Positions 22,219-31,481 of a DNA stretch of 64,000 bases are shown here, one piece after another. Within the stretch, counting starts at the first letter, position 1. Each line of letters opens with the position of its first letter. The DNA is taken from positions 172,630 through 236,629 of the forward strand of contig FJOG01000024.1 of NCBI GenBank assembly GCA_900073065.1. The letters are read 5' to 3'. Origin of the DNA: Phialocephala subalpina (lineage: Eukaryota; Ascomycota; Leotiomycetes; Helotiales; Mollisiaceae). Below the pieces are notes generated by a model. That model had not been told where the DNA came from and searched no databases. It was given only the letters and a program-made list of their open reading frames with translations. Both the position numbers and the translations under genes were made by a program.

Positions 22219-23355
22219 ATGGCAGCGACAAGTTTTCTCCTTAACTACAACTGTAGGGTCATCGCTGTCATTGTGTTTGTTGTCTTGATCTACTTCCGTC
22301 ACAGTATTTCAGTCGTTCTTTCCATCACCACATTACCAATCACGTGGAGGCTGACATCGTCCGACTTCTTCATCTCGCAGGAACGAGACGGCTTCGACAT
22401 AACCTTTGGGAATTATTCAGATCACCAGCAGTCGTCAGAGCCAGACTATCCTGATCTCATTCCACCAATACTTCATCAGATCTCATTGGGTCACAGAGAA
22501 CCTCGGGAGAAATGGATGGAAGCGAGAAATGCTTGTCTGTCTTACCACCCAAACTGGGAGACGCACTTATGGACCGACGATGATGGGGCGAAGTTGGTGA
22601 AAGAGAAGTTTCCCCACTTGAAGGACATGTGGTACAGATACAAATATCCCATTCAGAGAATCGATGCTCTGAGATACATGGTGCTGCAAGAGTATGGAGG
22701 TAACTTTCTCACCTAGGCCTCAACATCTGCTTTACATATTGACTGTTATGTAACAGGGGTAGTTCTTGATATGGATCTGGAGTGCAGACGTTCCTTGGGA
22801 CCATTACGAAGATTTGGCTTCGTAGCACCTGCAGCTCATCCAGTGGGTTTCTCAAATGGCTTTATAATGGCGAGTAAAGGCCATCCTTTCATTGGAGAAT
22901 TACTTCGAAACTTGCCAATTTTCAACTGGAACTGGCTTGGATTACCTTATGCGACTGTCATGTTTAGTACTGGGTGTCACTATGCCTCGTAAGTCTCAAC
23001 TTCGCCCCTCTCTCTGGTACTCGTCACCTGACACCACCATCACAGAGTCATCCACGCTCTTCAGAGCAACAGAACGGATCTCAGGATTCTTGGTGGAACA
23101 CCAGATAGTCCAAACCTGCATCGTCTTAATGGTCATGTCATCACTCCTCTCTTTCAGCATCTCGGCGCTTCGTCTTGGCATTCTTTCGATGCACACTTCA
23201 TTGTGTCAATGGGAAAGTACGCGGTACCTTTAGCTATGTTTGGAATTTCAAGCGGGTGTGTTCTTGTGTTTATTTGGGCTGGCTTGCTGCAGTATAGACA
23301 CGCTCGAGCAAGGAGGGCTTCTGTTTCAGCAAAGTCTTTTGTACGATTAGAATAG
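22219..23355 (+). CDS. GT32 glycosyltransferase (Sur1/Csg1-like sphingolipid type)
   Basis: Exons 22219-22699, 22757-22988 and 23046-23355 give 340 aa. The protein begins with a signal-anchor (VIAVIVFVVLIYF), then PPILHQISLG, the WTDDDG strand, IQRIDALRYMVLQEYGGVV and the DXD-type LDMDLECRR metal site. AHPVGFSNGFIMASKGHPF follows, and a second hydrophobic helix (ALAMFGISSGCVLVFIWAGLL region) lies near the C-terminus. This architecture matches inositol-phosphoceramide mannosyltransferase catalytic subunits more than Och1, which has one helix. Location: Golgi, lumenal catalysis. The substrate assignment is inference. Confidence 0.87.
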
Positions 23356-23862
23356 CTTAGCGAGTTTTGATTATCACTTATGCATAATATATTCACAGCT
23401 TGAGTGTAATGCTAGCAGATAGCTTCTTCTCTTCCTACATGCTACCCTTCGTAGTGGCCTTGTCAGATAGACCTTCTAGATAGATCGCTCACCTGTTGTC
23501 TTTGATGGTCCAGAACATTGTTAGTTCTTGCGAGTATAAGTTGAACACATGGTTGTCAAGTCATCAGGCTTCTTTTAGTTCCATCCGTCCAGACTTTAGT
23601 TGGTCACTGTGCTCGTTGCTAGAATCACGAAAATTGCTTCAGAACCATGAATCAATGTGTGAGATGCATGATGTAGCCACAATAACTGCGGACAGTTACA
23701 AAATTTGGAGCATTTGCTTTCTCCTGTTCCTGTCTCCATCCTTCCTAAAATACACCTCCAATAGTGCACCGAATCCCGAAGATTCAGAAGCTACATCGAC
23801 CATCACTCTTCCTCATCTATAGAGGATAGGAATCTTTATCGTCACAGACTCAACTTCACCAT
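23356..23862. other. Intergenic, no gene seen
   Basis: 3' region of the glycosyltransferase and upstream of the zinc-finger relic; nothing else recognised. Confidence 0.5.
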
Positions 23863-24464
23863 GTCTGGCCCTCGATGCGTCCCTTGGGCCGATGATTATG
23901 GGCCGCAATACCCTGAAACGGGTTCACTATGGATAAATGGTTTATAGGTTACCGAAGTAGCAGCGAACCCTCATTTGGAGAGTTCAGAGCATATTCAAGA
24001 CGAGGGCCGGCTATGAATTGGAGAGTTGTGGTTTAACGGCATCGGACAAATCCCACCAGATTTTCACAATAAGGTTTCGATGACGCACATAGGACCTCTT
24101 GGTAAGATTGACGAACATATAAAGATTTTGGAAGATATTCAAGGGGATTCGGATTCGGATTCAAAGGTGTTTCAACAAAATGTGAACTGGCCAGGAACTG
24201 GCGAGCTGTGGTTTAACAACACAAGACCAATTCGACGAAATCGTCGCAGTCGAGTTGCTATAGAGTATGAGGGACGTTTTAGCAATATTGACGAAAGTTA
24301 CACCTTTGAAGGGCCAACCAGGCACACAGGGTCGGCAGTTTGGGAGCGCATTTATTCTGAATGAAAGGCCCCATGTTTGCGACATCTGTGGCCACACTAT
24401 TGGTACTCGTGGAGCTCTCACGAAACATCTTCAAAAGATGCATCGGTGGCACACGAATTGTTGA
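23863..24464 (+). pseudogene. C2H2 zinc-finger gene relic with LWFN repeats
   Basis: ATG at 23863 opens a short frame (MSGPRCVPWADDYGPQY) that stops at a WINGL motif. Coding-like sequence resumes near 24020 with ELWFNGIGQ and again with ELWFNNTRP, each preceded by a TG(E/S) turn. This suggests a tandem motif TGxLWxN about every 50-70 residues. A C2H2 finger (HVCDICGHTIGTRGALTKHL) lies at the 3' end in a second frame, one base off from the LWFN frame. A GGATTC triplicate at about 24148 gives DSDSDS. At least one stop and one frameshift separate the parts. No function is claimed. Confidence 0.5.
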
Positions 24465-24652
24465 CGTTGCCTGCTCGTGGTTCAGGGTGAATTCAAGGTG
24501 GTCGTAGCAGTTTGCATCGTAACACATGATACTATTCACATTGATGTTTTCAACTTCTACTCATTGCACATTCATTTGTGAAGAGTTTTCATGACTAAAT
24601 GAGCGGTTGTTACTCAGCAAGCCCCCCTGATCTCGCCAGTGTGCGAGTATAT

Positions 24653-26803
24653 TCACAGCTTCGACTCGTGCAACACCTCCACCGGAACTTCAACAACCTT
24701 GTCCCTCACGTAATCCGCAAACCCCTTCCCCAACGCATCCAACCTCGTCGAACTGCTCACTCCCCTCCCCAAAATCCCATATACCACAAAATGTACAGCA
24801 AAGATATTCTCAAACTCAACTCGCTCGATGAAATAGTCTTCACTCCAGTCCTCACCCATCAACTGAATCAATTTCGAAGAGCTGAGGAATGAACGTAGCC
24901 ATTCCCATACTTTCGGTGTACGGACGAAGAACCCGACGTTTAGGTTGGAGCCTTTGTCTCCTGAGCGTGCGAGTGCGATGTCGCCGAGTCGTATGGGTTT
25001 GGTGGGGCCGAACGAGGAGAGGGGCTTGCCGAGATAGGTGGTAGGAATATTCTCGCGGCGTTCGAGGAGTTCATATTTTGGTGGGTGACCGACATCGACT
25101 GCCTCCGTCATAGAGTTCGATTGATTGTCCCAAGATGTTATGGTCTCTTTCAACGAGTTCTGTGGGAAGAGAGCGGGGTACATTGCCAGAAACGGTTTCG
25201 GGATCGCGGTTCTCACGTCCAACGCCATATGGCATCCAGAAAAATGCTGCAGTGAGATGTCCCTTACACCAAATAGCAAGCCCATTAGTGGTTCTTGAGA
25301 TTTAGACTCGGCGAAGACGCGCATATATGTTGTGCTGCTGAGTTGACTCCTTGGATTTGGTTCAGGGGCGCCGACTCTGATCTCGCTTAGTGCGGGGCAC
25401 GAGATGGGGGTGGGGTAGCGAGCTTACACTTGGAACTCAAGGATTGAAAGATCTTTATCTATGGCGGATACTGCCAGCTTTCTTCTGAGCTGGGTCTCGA
25501 AGAGTTTCCACTTCTGAGTTGTCCCGTATCCAGTCGCGTTCAACAAAATTTGAGATTGGTAGCCACCGTGGTAGAAGATTGTTGCCTTTGTGGTGGGTGG
25601 AGGAGGAGCTCCAGTGATTCCCGATATTCTAACCCTGCAGGGAAATCTTAAGTAATGTCCCAGTGTTATTGGGTCATCAAGACATTTACCTGTCGTTGCC
25701 AACTTGTTGGACTTTGACATTGTTGAGATATGCTTTAACGTCGCTGTTCAAGTAAATACTGCCCTGCAGCTCATACAAAAATTGACACTTCACCGTATCT
25801 TCGGTGACCATGCCACCTGTACCTTTATGCTTCGTGATAACACATGTGCCATCAGCATCAATCTCTGCTAATGGAAAGCCAGGTTCAATGAAGATCTCGG
25901 GATCGTGTTCTGTGAATCCAGAAAAGTTCCCTCCCGTGACATAAGCCGAACATTCAATGAGATGACCGGAGATAAGTGCTCCGGCAAGACGATCATAATC
26001 TGTATCTTTCCAAGAATGCCAGAACCACGCTGCTCCAATGACTGGTGATGCATCCGCAACTCGACCGCAGATGATGATGTCTGCTCCCATTTTCAGACCT
26101 TGGACGATGGCTCGTGCTCCAAGATAGGCATTTGCTGAGACGAGAGGAATACTTTCATTTTTCGAGGGGTCCAAAGAATTCCAAGGTAGCTTGACATCTG
26201 GATTATCTGAGTCAAGATGCGGAGGAAGCGTGTCTTTCAACGCAGCCAGAGTATTCCCGAGGATGGGCTGCAAATTGTCTCCGGAAACGAAGGCCACTTT
26301 CAAATCGAGCCCCTTTTCTCGCGCCTAATCTAATTAGCGAAGTCTGACACAACCCGTAATGGCTTACCAATAGAGCCACTTTCTGAGCAAGTCCGGAGGG
26401 ATTGAGGCTTCCACCATTGATCACAACTTTAATCCTGCGTTCGGCCACGACTTCGATGCTTTCTTGGAGGCCTGCCCAAGCTGTGGTTATCCAACCTGGA
26501 TGGGTTCCTGCTTGGTATGCTTCCGCATTTTCAGCCAGGTTCATCTCTAATTTACATGTCAGTCAAGATAGTTATAACTGTTTGGCGAAATAGAGTCTTA
26601 CCAGCGAGGTAGTCGCCCGTGATGAAGTCTACATCACCATCGGTGACTTGACGAAACATTTGCCAGCTCGGGTCACCTATTCTCAAGCTTCAGCATTTTT
26701 TCAAAAATCAAAAGCAGTTTCGTGACAACATACCTGCATATCCGGAACAATTGGCAACCTTCACAGGCCTTCGGCCAATCTCGCTCGTCCATCGACTCTC
26801 CAT
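24653..26803 (-). CDS. AtuA-like (DUF1446) protein, 629 aa
   Basis: Six exons (26803-26734, 26676-26602, 26546-26368, 26324-25690, 25634-25428, 25376-24653) join without a frame problem; introns are 42-57 nt. The N-terminal AtuA domain shows VKVANCSGYAGDPSWQMF, DFITGDYLAEMNLAENAEAY, VINGGSLNPSGLA, VAFVSGDN, ANAYLGARAIVQGLKMGADI and ICGRVADASPVIG. The C-terminal AtuA-like region has IRLGDIALARSGDKGSNLN and a final LGKGFADYVRDKVVEVP. In Pseudomonas, AtuA belongs to the acyclic-terpene utilisation operon; its biochemical role is unclear. The divergent neighbour is a class III CoA-transferase, which suggests a shared acyl-CoA pathway. Confidence 0.9.
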
Positions 26804-27463
26804 TGCTGCATCTGAGTAGCCTGTGGGCCTGTGACTTTAACACATTCGACGGGTTTCGAGCTATTTAAAGCACTTTGTTAGGGAAAATCGCAAGGAAGTC
26901 CATTGTCGAATTCAAGCCTGACCACCACTTGACAAACAGCTCTTTGCGTCGTTCAGGGCGGAACGGAGCAAATGAGGGGTGAACTTTAAGGTCACGTGGT
27001 GGAGGGGTAACTCGGCAAACCTTGCTCAACCGAGGACATTTTCTCGACGACCTTTTTCCCGTCCTGCAGGAAACAACACCAACACCTCATCTATTCCATA
27101 TAACTGGTCCACGCTTCGAACCAATTCTCCTAGCTCAACGCTACCTGACTTTCTGACAAGAATCTCTCGAGTCGGTGAAGATTGTCATGGTTTGGTAATG
27201 GATTCAGTTCTGCGTCAAAGCGCCGATTGTCCGGCAGCCCCGCATGCTCCATATCTTTGAGACGTGCCGAGTGCCCACCTCCTTCTGAATGGCTTCATTG
27301 TGGAATTTTCCATCTGGAACTTGCGCTCCGAGATTTTTCATACCTTTTATACTTGCAAGGTCAACGGCCCGCGACTGCCCCGCTTCATTTTCGACTGTAT
27401 ATATCCCTTCTCCCGTGGGTTTTCATGTGCTCTGAGCCACGATCTTGAGATTTGACAGCCACG
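26804..27463. promoter_or_regulatory. 660-bp bidirectional promoter region
   Basis: Separates the start codons of the AtuA-like gene (minus) and the CoA-transferase (plus). A TATATAT run at 27398-27404 lies about 60 bp before the plus-strand ATG, within a pyrimidine-rich leader. Confidence 0.5.
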
Positions 27464-29299
27464 ATGGGAAGCCTCGAATTGAAGGATGGCTTGACGCCAG
27501 AGACCTATTCCGTTCCTTGCCAATCAAAGAAGCTCTTTCGTGAAGGCATCATAAACAACCCTCTGATCGCCAAAAGTCTACCATCCGGCGCTGAAAGGTA
27601 TGCTGGCAAGGTCAAATATGTTGGCTCCGACAAACCTAGCATACCAATCAACTGGAGGTTCGCAGAGAGTATCTCGTCGCTGAAAGGACTCGAAGCCACT
27701 CTCTTGAATAGCTTGCTGGTAAAGAAATATGGCATCGAGCCCCAAGAAGTAGTCATCAACACATTAGTATCCCCTCCTTCTCTCAATCATAAACCACTGA
27801 CAGATGTTCCAGTGACCACGCCCAACTATTCATCATGTCAACCCTCTTCTGGATAATCGATCCCCAAGGCGAGAAAATCGCAGTCCTCAACCCAAAAATT
27901 ACAAAGTACTTCCCCAACTGGGATATTCACCGTCAAACATCCACCCCACACCGTAACTCATGCACCAACATCTACAAAACGAAAGATGGGAGATGCTTCC
28001 ACCTCCACGGGTCCATGAATCCCGACCCTTCACTCGAGTCCATCGGATTGCCCCACGATATGGACGCCGCCTCAATCGAAGAATCGTGGAAACCATTCAT
28101 GGAGAAAATGTCTCAGATCGAGTCGTCAGAAATGCAAAGACTCGCATCAGATGTCCACAAACAAGCCGGAACGATCTGTTGGAGCAAAGAAGAGTACCTG
28201 TCATCCGAGCACGGAAAAGCAAACGCCCACGTCGGACTCTTCGAAATCCACCCTCATCCCAACGCCGCTCAAAAAGCTGGATGGTGGACCGGCTCCCCAT
28301 TGACTTCCGTCAAGCGCCCACTAGCTGGTCTCAAAGTCCTCGACATCACGCGCGTCATCGCCGCTCCAGCCATCGGACGAGGGCTCGCAGAAATGGGAGC
28401 AAGCGTGATGCGAGTCACAGCTCCTCATCTCTGTGACTACTCTTCTTTGCATTGTGATTTGAACTGGGGAAAGTGGAACACGTGTTTGGATTTCCGGAAA
28501 GAGGAGGATAGAGAGAAGATGAGGAAGTTGGTGTTGGAGGCTGATGTTGTGATTTCCGGGTATAGACCTGGAGTTTTGGATAAATGGGGGTTTGGACAAG
28601 AAGATATCTTGAAACTTTGTGATGGACGGGAACGGGGTGTGATTTATGCTAGGGAGAATTGTTATGGGTGGAATGGCCCGTGGAGTTATAGATCTGGATG
28701 GCAGCAGATTAGTGATGCGGTTCGTATTTTCTCTTGAGTGACCGGCCTCAAAGCTGATGAGAAAACAGTGCTGTGGAGTATCGATGGAATTCGGACGAGC
28801 AATGGGTAACGACGAAGCCGTCACTCCAGTTTTCCCTAACTCAGACTACTGCACCGGTGTTGCTGGCGTTTCTGGTATTCTGACCGCTTTGTTGCGACAA
28901 GCCGAAGAAGGAGGTTCATACACCGTCGATGTCGCTCTGAACTACTACTCCCAGTGGCTCGTCAACTCCTGCGGCGTCTATCCCGACTCCGTCTGGCAAG
29001 ATGTCTGGACTCGAAATGGTCGTCAAGTCTTCAGACATTATCATAGCATGAGTTATACGTTGCCAAGATTTGCGAAGATGCTTGCAGAGAATAGTTCAAA
29101 TACGGTGTTGAGGGATGAGTGGTTTGAAACAAGGGAGTCGAAGGCTGTGGGAGCGGAGATTCGGTGTGTGAAGCCGATTCTGCAGTTTCCAGGTGGCGAA
29201 GTGAAGTTGGGGTTTAATGTCGGGACGAGGACGAACGGAGTTGATAATCCTAGATGGCCAAAAGATTTGTTGGTGGAAGTTGTTGATGAGAGCAATTGA
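27464..29299 (+). CDS. Class III (CaiB/BaiF) CoA-transferase-like protein
   Basis: Exons 27464-27762, 27813-28719 and 28769-29299 give 578 aa. The ATG in MGSLELKDG is preferred over upstream near-cognate codons. Family features: DHAQLFIMSTLF, LAGLKVLDITRVIAAPAIGR (the CaiB N-terminal signature with the GRGLAEMGASV turn), a DVVISGYRPGVLDKWGF block, then DYCTGVAGVSGILTALLRQA in the last exon. These enzymes move CoA between carboxylic acids. Intron 1 (27763-27812) joins the frame only if it starts at ATTAGT, where GTTAGT would be canonical, so the donor seems to carry a G-to-A change. Intron 2 (28720-28768) is GTTCGT...CAG. If the donor does not work, retention hits a stop within about 90 nt. 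Confidence 0.85.
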
Positions 29300-30076
29300 G
29301 ATATCTTGACAGCAATTCTGTTCAAGGAATAATCTCCCCGGCGGCGTGAGACAATGGCACTTCGATTAGCTGCAGAAGATTGATTCGGACGATTGACGCT
29401 GATTCGTGGGATGCGTGCTTTCGGTCCGGTCCTGATTTTTCGGGATGAATGTAAGCACACCGTCCTAAAGAGAGGTATCTTCCAGCTCAGATAAATTCAT
29501 GCCTGACGGTCCAAAATCACTGTCAACTGCCAGTCAATCTCCCTGCGCTCCAAGGACATTCACGAGCATAATCTTTCACTTTGATCGCATCGTGATGGTT
29601 TCCCCAGATTCCGGGTTCTTGAACGATGCTAAGAAATTCCTCGCCGATTCCAGGGAGTAGAAGAAAAGCAACCTCGCAAGTCGTACGCAATTGTTGAAAC
29701 AATTGGAACTATTAAAATGCTAGCTAGAGCAACCAATCGATAATATGATGAACTAGTGGATAAGTATACGGCGTGTGCTGCTCTATCATTCCATATGATG
29801 GTTAGTATTATGGTAGAACAATGTCGGCTGATAATCATAATATAGATGAATTCGATGGCAGCATTGAACGTGATGGTCGAGGTGGGTGTGTTTGAGAACA
29901 TACCAAGAGAAGGAAGTGTTACTATGAAAGAGCTTTCGGGAATTGTAAATTTGGAAGCTATTGGTACAAAGGGTATACATGATACCAAACTAGTCACCTA
30001 ATACTAAGATCTTAGTCTCATATTCTGTGATTCATTCTGTTTGGCATACCCTCTTAAAAAGAGGGTTCTACGTAAT
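29300..30076. other. Intergenic, declining GC toward AT block
   Basis: No gene. A perfect CCCTCTT/AAGAGGG hairpin lies near 30050-30066. Confidence 0.5.
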
Positions 30077-31480
30077 TATATAAGAGGGAAGGTTCCGAAA
30101 CAAGCGCGAAACCTAATTGCCACGTGACTTGTGAACCAATAGAAGCATTTGTAATAAGTGAGCCGAAGCTATATATATCTTTGCGATTAAAACGGGTTTT
30201 ATTAAAATATTAGATTAGAAAAGTAAAAAGTTTATTAGAGTAATAATTTTCTATTTTATTATATAATATAATTAATTTATAATTATTTTAAATTTAAAAA
30301 ATATATATATAATTAATAATAATTATTTTACGAAATAATTATTTAAATTCGCAAATAAAATATAATTAAATAATTTCAAAGAATAAATTTTTTTTAAATT
30401 TATTTATTTTAAAAAGAAACGAAAAAAAGAAAATTAAAAAATANNNNNNNNNNNNNNNNNNNNNNNNNNNNNNNNNNNNNNNNNNNNNNNNNNNNNNNNN
30501 NNNNNNNNNNNNNNNNNNNNNNNNNNNNNNNNNNNNNNNNNNNNNNNNNNNNNNNNNNNNNNNNNNNNNNNNNNNNNNNNNNNNNNNNNNNNNNNNNNNN
30601 NNNNNNNNNNNNNNNNNNNNNNNNNNNNNNNNNNNNNNNNNNNNNNNNNNNNNNNNNNNNNNNNNNNNNNNNNNNNNNNNNNNNNNNNNNNNNNNNNNNN
30701 NNNNNNNNNNNNNNNNNNNNNNNNNNNNNNNNNNNNNNNNNNNNNNNNNNNNNNNNNNNNNNNNNNNNNNNNNNNNNNNNNNNNNNNNNNNNNNNNNNNN
30801 NNNNNNNNNNNNNNNNNNNNNNNNNNNNNNNNNNNNNNNNNNNNNNNNNNNNNNNNNNNNNNNNNNNNNNNNNNNNNNNNNNNNNNNNNNNNNNNNNNNA
30901 TTATTTTAATTTTTCTTTTTATATTTTATAATTTTAAACTTTTTAATAAAATAAAATAATAAAATAAAATAATAAAATAATATATTATATAATTTAAATA
31001 AAATTATATTAAGAAATAAAATATTTTATATTTTTAATTTTTTATATTATTTTTTTATAATATTAAAATTAATAAATATAAATAAATAATATTTTATAAA
31101 AAATATATTAAAGAATTTTAAAAGTTTAAAATATAAAATATTAATTTATAAAATATTATAAAAAGTAATAAAGAAAATTTAATTATAAATTACCAAATTA
31201 AAAATATAAAAGAATTATAAAAAAAAGTAATAAATATATATTTAATTATTATACGAAATAATTAATTATATATAAAATAAACTTATAAATAAAATAAATA
31301 AAAATATTTGATTATTTATAAAAAACCAGAAATTCTTTATATATTAAAAAATACGTAATTAATATAATCTTCGAAATTATTTAATATAAAAAAGGTTTTC
31401 TAGAATACGATATTGCTTTATATACTTTTCGCAGGAAAATATTGGAAGTAGTATATTGTTTTTCACCTCCCTCTTATATA
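30077..31480. repeat. AT-rich block with 13-nt inverted ends
   Basis: From about 30180 to 31467 the sequence is almost only A and T with (ATAAAA)-type runs, as left by heavy RIP of a transposon. TATATAAGAGGGA at 30077-30089 and its exact reverse complement at 31468-31480 bracket the block, so the two may be remnants of terminal inverted repeats. No open frame survives inside. Confidence 0.6.
30444..30899. other. Assembly gap (456 N) in the AT block
   Basis: Run of N within low-complexity A+T sequence. Confidence 0.99.
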
Positions 31481-31481
31481 T

